The translations under genes and the position numbers were made by a program. From UBA668 sp049424465 (lineage in GTDB: Bacteria; Actinomycetota; Acidimicrobiia; Acidimicrobiales; Ilumatobacteraceae): 18,950 nt of DNA. A model generated the notes under the pieces. That model was not told the origin of the DNA, did no database searches, and saw only the letters and a program-made list of their open reading frames with translations. Shown piece by piece: positions 6,157 to 13,072 of this stretch. The DNA lies in the NCBI GenBank assembly GCA_049424465.1, contig JBMSSR010000016.1, forward strand, positions 1-18,950. The letters are read 5' to 3'. How positions within the stretch are numbered: position 1 is the stretch's first letter; each line of letters begins with the position of its first letter.

Positions 6157-7899
6157 TCAGGCCCCGACCAGTTCCTTGCGCAGCTCGCGCTTGAGGAACT
6201 TGCCGTTCGCGTTGCGCGGGATCGGCTCGGTGCGGAACCAGATCGTCGCCGGGATCTTGTGCTTGGCGATGCTGGCCGACAGGAACTCGCGCAGCTCGTC
6301 GGCGGTGAGCGAGTGGCCGGGACGCAGCACGATGACGGCGGCGACGTCCTCGCCGAGCCGCTCGTCGGGGATACCGAACACGCAGGCCTCGGCGATGGCG
6401 TCGTGGTGATAGATCGCCGTCTCGACCTCGCTGCAGTACACGTTCTCGCCGCCGCGCAACACCATGTCCTTGGCGCGGTCGACGATGTAGACGAAGCCGT
6501 CGGCGTCGATACGCGCGATGTCGCCCGTGTTGAGCCATCCGTCGCGGATGGTGTCGGCCGTCGCCTCCGGGCGGTTGAGATAGCCCTTGATGACGATCGA
6601 GCCGCGCACGCACAGCACGCCGGTCACGTCGGGATCGCGCGGCAGGTCGTTGCCGGCGTCGTCGACCAGCTTTGCCTCGAGCGTGGGCACGACGGGCCCG
6701 CACGACTCGGGCTTGGCGAGGTAGAAGCGCGACGAGTTGGCGGTGATGATGCCGCACGTCTCGGTCATGCCGTACCCGGTGGAGGGCTGACCCTTCTTGA
6801 GCGCTCCGGCGATCTTGTGCACGAGGTCGGGCTGCAGCGCTGCACCGCCACCGCCCATACCCTGGACGCTCGAGGTGTCACGGGTCGCCCAGTCGGGGTG
6901 CATGAGCATCTCGCGGCTCATCGTGGGCACGCCCGAGAAATTGGTGACCTTCTCGCGCTCGATGAGTTCGAGGGCGCGGCCCGGGTCCCACTTGTACATC
7001 AGCACGACGGTGGCGCCGACTGCGGTGCCCGGGTGGAGGATGCAGTTGCACGCCGTGACGTGGAACAACGGTGTGGGCGCCATGTACACGGGCGGCAGCG
7101 GGGCAGCGGGAGGCTCGGTGGGTGCCGGCAGGTCACCGGCAGCGACCGCCTTGGCCTCTGCGCTCGCGACCGCCAGGCCCATCACCATGATGTTGAACAC
7201 GTTGCCGATGGATCCACGGTGCGTCAGCTGGGCACCCTTGGGGAAGCCGGTGGTGCCCGACGTGTAGAAGATCGTGGCGTCGTCGTCGGGGTCGATCTCG
7301 ACGGCCGGCAGTGTGCCCGGGTCGGCGGTGGCCATGATGTCGGCCCAGCGCGCACCGTCGGCGGGTACCGCGCGCTCGGTGCGGACCGAGATGACGTGCA
7401 TCGGCCGCTGCGACGGCATGTGTGCCAGCCGTTCGAGACGCTCGTCGTCGGCGATCAGGACCCGCGGCTCGCTGTCGTTGAGTGCGTACTCCATCTCGGG
7501 CGGCGTCCACCACGCGTTCATGCCGACGACGGCCGCACCGAGGCTGACGGTGGCCCAGTACGAGGTGACCCACTCGGGGTAGTTGCGCATCGCGATGGCG
7601 ACGCGGGTGCCACGGCCGACGCCGTGGGCCGCCAGATGGGCGGCGAGGCGGCGCACCTGGCCGTGCACCTCGGCGAACGTGTAGCGCTCGTCCTCGTAGA
7701 CGAGGTACGTCTTGTCGCCGTGGAGGGCCGATCCCTCCCACAGCGCGCGCATCGTCGGTGGCGCTGCCGCGTAGCTGCGCAGCGTGACGCCGCGCACCTC
7801 CTCGGTGCTGATGTGGAACGGCGAGCCGGGGCCCTCGAGCTCGGCGCGGGCAGCGAGATAGTGGTGGATCACGGGCTGATCCTTGCCGAAGTGTGACAT
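6157..7899 (-). CDS. AMP-forming acyl-CoA synthetase (fatty-acid-CoA ligase family)
   Basis: 580 residues from ATG 7899. This ANL-superfamily enzyme activates a carboxylic acid with ATP and then CoA. Motifs in order: TIFYTSGTTGFPKGAQLTH (about 209-227), GYGMTETCGI (375-384), GWLNTGDIARIDADGFVYIV (454-473), DRAKDMVLRGGENVYCSEVE and the C-terminal IPRNANGKFLKREL with catalytic Lys near 567. The sequence suggests a medium- or long-chain or aromatic acid ligase; the substrate is not readable. A Pro/Ala-rich insert (residues about 245-270, with LPAPTEPPAAPLPP) sits between the ATP loop and the acyl pocket and makes the protein longer than usual. The start could also be GTG 7911, in frame and seven bases after TAGCGG. 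It leads a unit with the hydrolase and is divergent from the glycosylase gene. Confidence 0.92.
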   Translation of the reverse strand: MSHFGKDQPVIHHYLAARAELEGPGSPFHISTEEVRGVTLRSYAAAPPTMRALWEGSALHGDKTYLVYEDERYTFAEVHGQVRRLAAHLAAHGVGRGTRVAIAMRNYPEWVTSYWATVSLGAAVVGMNAWWTPPEMEYALNDSEPRVLIADDERLERLAHMPSQRPMHVISVRTERAVPADGARWADIMATADPGTLPAVEIDPDDDATIFYTSGTTGFPKGAQLTHRGSIGNVFNIMVMGLAVASAEAKAVAAGDLPAPTEPPAAPLPPVYMAPTPLFHVTACNCILHPGTAVGATVVLMYKWDPGRALELIEREKVTNFSGVPTMSREMLMHPDWATRDTSSVQGMGGGGAALQPDLVHKIAGALKKGQPSTGYGMTETCGIITANSSRFYLAKPESCGPVVPTLEAKLVDDAGNDLPRDPDVTGVLCVRGSIVIKGYLNRPEATADTIRDGWLNTGDIARIDADGFVYIVDRAKDMVLRGGENVYCSEVETAIYHHDAIAEACVFGIPDERLGEDVAAVIVLRPGHSLTADELREFLSASIAKHKIPATIWFRTEPIPRNANGKFLKRELRKELVGA

Positions 7900-7922
7900 C
7901 CGTCGCCACACCAACCTGCCGC

Positions 7923-7928
7923 TAGGGT
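7923..7928 (+). promoter_or_regulatory. Putative -10 box of a leaderless promoter for the glycosylase gene
   Basis: TAGGGT, six bases, then GTG 7935, with no Shine-Dalgarno sequence. On the opposite strand TAGCGG (7924-7919) overlaps it by two bases and lies seven bases before GTG 7911, an alternative start of the acyl-CoA synthetase, so two back-to-back promoters may share this core. Confidence 0.55.
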
Positions 7929-7934
7929 CGGCCG

Positions 7935-8558
7935 GTGCCCCTCGACCCGAGTCTCCGCCTGCGCACGGGGCCCGACGGCGGGGTGCGCTGCTGGTGGTGC
8001 GGCGACGACCCGCTCTACGTCGACTACCACGATCACGAGTGGGGCCGGCTGACCGTCGACGACGTGCCGTTGTTCGAGAAGTTCTGTCTCGAGGGGTTCC
8101 AGTCGGGCCTGTCCTGGATCACGGTGCTGCGCAAGCGGCCAGCGTTCCGGGAGGCGTTCTGCGGGTTCGACCTCGAGCGGGTGGCGTCGTTCGGCGAGGC
8201 CGATGTGCAGCGCCTCCTGGGCAACGCCGGCATCATCCGTCACCGCGGCAAGATCGAGAGTGCGGTCAACAACGCCCGGCGGGCGCTCGACCTGCTCGGT
8301 GAGTACGAGTCGCTCTTCGCCTTCGTGGTGCAGTTCGCCGACCACCGCGGCCACCGACTTCGGCCCGAGGACGAACTGCGTGCGACCAGCCCCGAGAGCA
8401 CCGCACTGTCGAAAGAGCTCAAGCGGCGTGGCTGGAGCTTCGTCGGCCCCACCACCATGTACGCCTTCCTGCAGGCGATGGGGTTGGTCGACGACCACAT
8501 CGAGGGGTGCGCGGTCGATCCCGGGCTGACCGGCCCGGCAGCGGGTCCATCGCGCTGA
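7935..8558 (+). CDS. tag: DNA-3-methyladenine glycosylase I
   Basis: 207 residues from GTG 7935. Tag removes 3-methyladenine from alkylated DNA in base excision repair. The zinc-binding set of E. coli Tag (C4, H17, H175, C179) is present with identical spacing: C19 and H32 in RCWWCGDDPLYVDYHDHEWG, and H188 and C192 in DDHIEGCAVDPG. The core LEGFQSGLSWITVLRKR and NAGIIRHRGKIESAVNNAR is nearly the same as in E. coli Tag. There is an extra N-terminal stretch of about 15 residues and a short Pro/Gly tail. The GTG start is supported by the TAGGGT box six bases upstream. The P-type ATPase gene follows after 35 bases with its own box; no functional link is obvious. Confidence 0.95.
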   Translation: MPLDPSLRLRTGPDGGVRCWWCGDDPLYVDYHDHEWGRLTVDDVPLFEKFCLEGFQSGLSWITVLRKRPAFREAFCGFDLERVASFGEADVQRLLGNAGIIRHRGKIESAVNNARRALDLLGEYESLFAFVVQFADHRGHRLRPEDELRATSPESTALSKELKRRGWSFVGPTTMYAFLQAMGLVDDHIEGCAVDPGLTGPAAGPSR

Positions 8559-8580
8559 CCACGCTGCCCGGCCGCGACAG

Positions 8581-8586
8581 TACGGT
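8581..8586 (+). promoter_or_regulatory. Putative -10 box of a leaderless promoter for the P-type ATPase gene
   Basis: TACGGT, seven bases, then GTG 8594. CTGACC at 8555-8560 could be a poor -35 box, though the 20-base spacing is long. If transcription starts at the GTG there is no 5' leader, so no room for a magnesium riboswitch or leader peptide of the enteric mgtA kind. Confidence 0.5.
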
Positions 8587-8593
8587 CGGCAGC

Positions 8594-11074
8594 GTGGGCT
8601 ACTGGTCCGACCCCGTCGACGTGGTGCGCGAGCGCCTCGCGTCGCCCGAGGACGGGCTGACGACCGACGAGGCCGTGCGCCGGCTGGCGGAGGCACCGCC
8701 ACCGCTGACCAGGCGCCGTTCGGGCGACGCGGTACTGCTGGCGCGACAGTTCCGCAGCCCGATCCTGCTGCTGCTCGTCGCCGCTGCCGTGCTGTCGCAG
8801 TTCCTCGGCGAGTCGACCGACGCAGCGATCGTCGCTGCCATCGTGCTCGCCAGCGGACTGCTCGGCTTCGCGCAGGAGCGGGGTGCCGAACGAGCGGTCG
8901 ATGCGCTGCTGGCATCGGTCCGCGTGCGGTGCCGCGTGTGGCGTGACGGGGTGGTCGCCGAGGTGCCGTGGTCGACGGTCGTGTCCGGTGATGTCGTCGA
9001 GCTCCGGGCGGGCGACGTGGTGCCGGGCGACGGTGTCGTGCTCGATGCGACCTCGATGCTGGTCGACGAATCGGCGATCACGGGCGAGTCATACCCTCGT
9101 CACAAGCACCCCGGCCCCGTGGCCGAGGGCGTGACGGGGAGCGAGCGCTCGAACGTCGTGCTGCTCGGCTCGCACGTCGCCAGCGGTGAGGGTCGGATGC
9201 TCGTCGTCGAGACCGGTCGCGCCACCGAGTTCGGCAAGGTGGCGGCGCACCTGGCCGAACGGCACCTCCCGACCTCGTTCGAGCGCGGCATCGCGTCGTT
9301 CGGCCGGATGGTGCTGGCGACGACCTCGGTGCTCGTCGTCGTGTGCTTCGCCATCAACGTGGGTCTACAGCGACCGTTCGTCGACTCGCTGCTCTTCGCG
9401 CTTGCGCTCGCGGTCGGGCTGACACCGCAGATGCTGCCGGCGATCGTGTCACTCAGCCTGTCGAAGGGTGCGCGGCAGATGGCGGCGCGTCGGGTCATCG
9501 TCAAGCGACTCGACGCGATCGAGGATGTCGGCAGCCTCGACGTGCTGTGCACCGACAAGACGGGCACCCTGACGACGGGCTCGGTCGCGCTCGAGCGCTG
9601 CGAGCGGGTCGACGGGACAGTGGATCCGGTGATCGCCACGCTCGCATGGTGGAACGCCCAGCACCAGAGCGGGTTCGACAACCCGATCGATTCGGCCGTG
9701 CTGGCAGCGGTGCCCGCGCCCGTCGACGGGGGGCGCCGCCTGGCCGAACTGCCCTTCGACTTCACGCGCAAGCGGGTGTCGGTCGCCGTCGGCCTCGCGA
9801 CGGGCGGGCGGCTGATCACCAAGGGGGCCGTCGACCAGGTGCTCGAGTGCTGCACCACGGTGGCCGGGGCACCGATCGGGCCGCGGCTCGACGACGTCCG
9901 CCGCCGGTTCGGCGAGCTGTCCTCTGCGGGGCACCGGGTGCTGGCGATCGCGGCGCGGGACCTCGGAGGCGCCCCGACGACGCTGACCGTCGCCGACGAG
10001 GCCGGCCTCGACCTCATCGGCTTCCTGCTCTTCTCGGACCCGCCGAAGCCCGGCGCCCGTCAGGCGGTCGACGACCTCCGGCGACTCGCCGTCAGCGTCC
10101 GCCTGGTCACTGGCGACAACCGCTACGCCGCTGCATTGATCGCCGGCGAGATGGGTCTGCGGACCGACGGGCTGCTGACGGGTGTCGACATCGACCTGCT
10201 CGACGACGCAGCGCTCGCCGTGGCCGCGGACGGCGTCGACGTGTTCGCCGAGGTCGAGCCACTGCACAAGGAGCGCATCGTCCGAGCGCTGTCTGCCGCT
10301 GGGCACACAGTGGGATTCCTCGGTGACGGCATCAACGACACGCCGGCGCTGCACGCCGCGGACGTCGGCATCTCGGTCGACACTGCGGTCGACGTCGCCA
10401 AGCAGACGGCTGACCTGGTGCTGCTCGACAAGGACCTCGGCGTGCTGCAGCGCGGCATCGAGTCGGGCCGCACGATCTTCGCGAACACGCTCAAGTACAT
10501 CCACGTCACGATCAGTGCGAATTTCGGCAACATGCTGTCGATGGCGGCGTCGGCGGGGCTGCTGCCGTTCCTGCCGCTGGTGCCGACACAGATTCTGCTC
10601 CTCAACTTCATGTCGGACATCCCCGGCATGACGATCGCGACGGACCGCGTCGACCCGGAGCAGCTCGGCCGGCCGACACGGTGGGACGTGCGCGAGGTGC
10701 GGCGCTTCATGATCGTGTTCGGCCTGGTGAGCACGGTGTTCGACCTCACGGCCTTCGCAGTGCTGCGAGTGCTGCTGCACGCCGATGCCACCGAGTTCCG
10801 TACCGGGTGGTTCGTCGAGTCGACACTGACCGAATTGGTCATCATGCTGGTGCTGCGCACCCGCCGCGCCGCCGTGCGCAGCAGGCCGAGCAGGGCGCTG
10901 CTGTGGTCGTCGGTGGCGGTCGCGGTGCTCACCGTCGTGCTGCCGTGGTCGCCGCTGGCATCGACGCTCGGCATGGCGGCACCACCCCTCGCGCTGCTGG
11001 CCGCGGTGCTCGCGATCGTCGTCGCCTATGCGGCGGTGAGCGAGGGTCTCAAGCTGTGGCTCGCCCGCCGCTGA
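8594..11074 (+). CDS. MgtA-like P-type ATPase (P3B, probable magnesium transporter)
   Basis: 826 residues from GTG 8594. An ATP-driven cation pump of the inner membrane. P-type landmarks in order: actuator motif TGES at 163-166, membrane-helix-4 motif GLTPQMLPAIVSLSLSKGA around 275-293, phosphorylated D321 in LCTDKTGTLT, nucleotide-domain ITKGAVDQVLECC, and hinge GDGINDTPAL at 577-586. MgtA/MgtB features are VIVKRLDAIEDVGSLDVLCT, the QSGFDNPIDSAVL segment, LKYIHVTISANFGNMLSMAA and LLLNFMSDIPGMTIATDRVD, so magnesium import is the best guess. Position 279 is Gln where E. coli MgtA has Glu (TPEMLP). The protein is somewhat shorter than MgtA (about 900), mainly at the N terminus. An in-frame upstream extension to 8507 is rejected because it overlaps tag. 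The stop is one base from the dapD stop on the other strand. Confidence 0.9.
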   Translation: MGYWSDPVDVVRERLASPEDGLTTDEAVRRLAEAPPPLTRRRSGDAVLLARQFRSPILLLLVAAAVLSQFLGESTDAAIVAAIVLASGLLGFAQERGAERAVDALLASVRVRCRVWRDGVVAEVPWSTVVSGDVVELRAGDVVPGDGVVLDATSMLVDESAITGESYPRHKHPGPVAEGVTGSERSNVVLLGSHVASGEGRMLVVETGRATEFGKVAAHLAERHLPTSFERGIASFGRMVLATTSVLVVVCFAINVGLQRPFVDSLLFALALAVGLTPQMLPAIVSLSLSKGARQMAARRVIVKRLDAIEDVGSLDVLCTDKTGTLTTGSVALERCERVDGTVDPVIATLAWWNAQHQSGFDNPIDSAVLAAVPAPVDGGRRLAELPFDFTRKRVSVAVGLATGGRLITKGAVDQVLECCTTVAGAPIGPRLDDVRRRFGELSSAGHRVLAIAARDLGGAPTTLTVADEAGLDLIGFLLFSDPPKPGARQAVDDLRRLAVSVRLVTGDNRYAAALIAGEMGLRTDGLLTGVDIDLLDDAALAVAADGVDVFAEVEPLHKERIVRALSAAGHTVGFLGDGINDTPALHAADVGISVDTAVDVAKQTADLVLLDKDLGVLQRGIESGRTIFANTLKYIHVTISANFGNMLSMAASAGLLPFLPLVPTQILLLNFMSDIPGMTIATDRVDPEQLGRPTRWDVREVRRFMIVFGLVSTVFDLTAFAVLRVLLHADATEFRTGWFVESTLTELVIMLVLRTRRAAVRSRPSRALLWSSVAVAVLTVVLPWSPLASTLGMAAPPLALLAAVLAIVVAYAAVSEGLKLWLARR

Positions 11075-11075
11075 C

Positions 11076-12005
11076 TCAGTTCTTGTGCAGTTCGGCGTTG
11101 AGGCCGTCCCACTTCGCCGAGCGGGGGAGTGCCTCGACCGCGCCGGTGCGGCTGTTGCGCCGGTACAGCAGTCCACCCTTGCCGCTGAGCGTGCGCGCCT
11201 TGACGACCTCGGGCCCGTGCGTGCCGTGCACCTCGACGAGCGTGCCGCCGGTGACGTAGAGCCCGGCCTCGACCACGCACTCGTCGCCGAGGCTGATCCC
11301 GATGCCGGCCTCTGCGCCGAGCAGGCAGCGCTCGCCGATGGTCACCTGCTCGGTGCCGCCGCCCGACAGCGTGCCCATGATGCTGGCACCGCCGCCGATG
11401 TCGCTGCCGTCGCCGACGACGACGCCGGCCGAGATGCGTCCCTCGACCATGCTCGTGCCGAGCGTGCCGGCGTTGAAGTTGCAGAAGCCCTCGTGCATGA
11501 CGGTGGTGCCCGGCGACAGGTGCGCGCCGAGGCGCACGCGGTCGGCGTCGGCGATGCGCACACCGGTGGGCACCACGTAGTCGGTCATGCGCGGGAACTT
11601 GTCGACGCCGTGGACGGTGAGCACCTGTCCAGCGCGGCGCACGCGCCAGCGCAGCTCGTCGACCGCGTCGACGCCGACCGGGCCGAGGTTGGTCCACGCC
11701 ACGTTGACGAGCAGGCCGAACACGCCGTCGAGGTTCTGCTGCCGGGGGCGCATCAGCCGGTGCGACAGCAGATGGAGTCGCAGGTACGCGTCGTGCGCAT
11801 CGACCGGCTTCGCGTCGGTGTCGATGGCACACCGGACTGCCCGGATGGTGACGCCGCGGACGTCGTCACGGCGCTCGGCAGCGGTGTAGTCGGCGAAGGA
11901 CTCGGGTGCCGTCTCGTCGCCGAGGCCCACCTCGCGGAACCACGTGTCGAGCACCGCGCCGTCGTCGGCGATGGTTGCCAGCCCCCGTCCCCATGCAGCG
12001 GTCAT
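11076..12005 (-). CDS. dapD: 2,3,4,5-tetrahydropyridine-2,6-dicarboxylate N-succinyltransferase
   Basis: 309 residues, close to the 317 of the M. tuberculosis enzyme. DapD transfers succinyl from succinyl-CoA to tetrahydrodipicolinate in the succinylase route to meso-diaminopimelate and lysine. It is a cytoplasmic trimer with a left-handed beta-helix, seen here as hexapeptide repeats from about residue 145 to 255: GVRIADADRVRLGAHLSPGT, NFNAGTLGTSMVEGRISAGV, VGDGSDIGGGASIMGTLSGG and LGAEAGIGISLGDECVVEAG. E188 in SMVEGRIS matches the proposed catalytic Glu. The start ATG 12005 follows a perfect AGGAGG with six-base spacing, while a longer frame up to 12119 would run through the end of the DUF2804 gene. 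It is the third gene of the lysS, DUF2804, dapD run, 34 bases after DUF2804. Confidence 0.94.
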   Translation of the reverse strand: MTAAWGRGLATIADDGAVLDTWFREVGLGDETAPESFADYTAAERRDDVRGVTIRAVRCAIDTDAKPVDAHDAYLRLHLLSHRLMRPRQQNLDGVFGLLVNVAWTNLGPVGVDAVDELRWRVRRAGQVLTVHGVDKFPRMTDYVVPTGVRIADADRVRLGAHLSPGTTVMHEGFCNFNAGTLGTSMVEGRISAGVVVGDGSDIGGGASIMGTLSGGGTEQVTIGERCLLGAEAGIGISLGDECVVEAGLYVTGGTLVEVHGTHGPEVVKARTLSGKGGLLYRRNSRTGAVEALPRSAKWDGLNAELHKN

Positions 12006-12011
12006 GTCCGT

Positions 12012-12017
12012 CCTCCT
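12012..12017 (-). promoter_or_regulatory. Shine-Dalgarno sequence of dapD
   Basis: Minus-strand AGGAGG followed by six bases and ATG 12005. It decides the start of dapD and is the only strong ribosome site seen in the window, in contrast with the leaderless-looking genes. Confidence 0.75.
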
Positions 12018-12039
12018 CGTCGTCCGGTGCCGGTCGTGG

Positions 12040-13068
12040 TCACCATCGATTACGCGCCTCCTCGGCAAAGCCGCGGATGCCGTCGAGCCGGAACTCGCGG
12101 CCCGCGTCGTCGACGACACGACCGCTCCATGTGCCGAAGCACTGGTGCACCTGCATCCGCAGGACGCGCAGGTTGGTGTCGTCGTACCGGTCGAACGTCG
12201 GGTGCAGCGTCACGTCGACCTGGTCCGACGTCACGGTGCGCAACCGCCAGGGCGCCATCGGGTCGTCCCAGTCGTAGGTCCACTCCAGTTCGTCGCCGAT
12301 CTTGCTGAGCCGGCCGTCGATGCAGAGCGCGTTCTCGGTGGCGCCGGTGCCGACCGTCCACTTGCCCCCGAACTGCAGGCCGACGAGCGTGCCGTCCGTG
12401 GCGCGCCCCGACGCAGAGGCCCAGTTCCACCGGTTCGAGTACGGCCAGATACCGCGCCCGAGGTCCTGCGCCGCCCATGCATCGTGCGCTGCGTCGACGA
12501 CGAAGAGTTGCCGCCCGACGCTGACGGTGCCGCGTGCCGGTCGGGTGTTGTGCTTCGAGGTGAACTGGAAGCGACGGTCGCTCCACGGCACCACCACGTT
12601 GAGCGACTCGTGGCCGGCGGGCTTGTCGACCTCGACGTCGAGGTGCAGCGCCCCGAGGTCGGTGTGCGCTGCGGTCGCAGTGAGGACCGTACGGTCGGGA
12701 AGCTCGACGATCGAGAGCGAGAGATCGCCCGACTGGTACGCGACAGAGCCGGTGCACACCACGTCGGGCATCGCGAAACCGCGGGCGAGCGGCACGATGG
12801 TGCCGGCGGTCGCCTGCCGGCCGGTGGCGTGCTCCATCACCCACACCGACACGAGGCCGGCGTAGTCGACGTCGGCGTAGACGAGTGACGCAACGACCTC
12901 GTCGGTGATGACACACCAGTAGTCCCACCGCTTCTTGCGGCCACGGGCCCCGCGCAGGTTGGCGGTGTGCAGCGGGTGGCGCGACCATCCCCGAGCGTCG
13001 TCCGACAGGCGACCCCAGTCGTCGCACAGGGCGACCGGCGCCGACAGCTCGCGCTCGCTCGTCGTCAT
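12040..13068 (-). CDS. DUF2804-family protein of unknown function
   Basis: 342 residues, no signal peptide or membrane segment. It matches the DUF2804 pattern, with an N-terminal DDWGRLSDDARGWSRHPLHT, the strongly conserved NLRGARGRKKRWDYWCVITD and DYAGLVSVWVME, and a C-terminal IWPYSNRWNWASASG and GLQFGGKWT. The many Trp and paired beta strands suggest a lipocalin-like or hydroxysteroid-dehydratase-like beta-barrel fold of the kind proposed for related families; this is an inference. No catalytic motif can be named. It starts four bases after the lysS stop and is followed by dapD after 34 bases, so it sits inside an operon with two lysine genes. Whether it has a role there is unknown. The start is ATG 13068; upstream bases hold no clear ribosome site, so translational coupling to lysS is likely. 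Confidence 0.85.
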   Translation of the reverse strand: MTTSERELSAPVALCDDWGRLSDDARGWSRHPLHTANLRGARGRKKRWDYWCVITDEVVASLVYADVDYAGLVSVWVMEHATGRQATAGTIVPLARGFAMPDVVCTGSVAYQSGDLSLSIVELPDRTVLTATAAHTDLGALHLDVEVDKPAGHESLNVVVPWSDRRFQFTSKHNTRPARGTVSVGRQLFVVDAAHDAWAAQDLGRGIWPYSNRWNWASASGRATDGTLVGLQFGGKWTVGTGATENALCIDGRLSKIGDELEWTYDWDDPMAPWRLRTVTSDQVDVTLHPTFDRYDDTNLRVLRMQVHQCFGTWSGRVVDDAGREFRLDGIRGFAEEARNRW

Positions 13069-13072
13069 GCCG

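Noticed and set aside
5296..7896. A 866-codon open frame on the plus strand across the hydrolase and acyl-CoA synthetase genes.
   Set aside because: It is antisense to two genes with complete catalytic motifs and its translation is low-complexity, rich in Arg, His, Val and Asp, as expected for the shadow of GC-rich codons.
8507..8593. Upstream in-frame extension of the P-type ATPase.
   Set aside because: It overlaps the end of tag, has no ribosome site, and the TACGGT box points to GTG 8594.
11071..11079. CTGACTCAG palindrome joining the stops of the P-type ATPase and dapD, and a similar CTGACCGTCAG at 17540-17550.
   Set aside because: Two facing TGA codons preceded by C give this pattern automatically; the stems are too short to matter.
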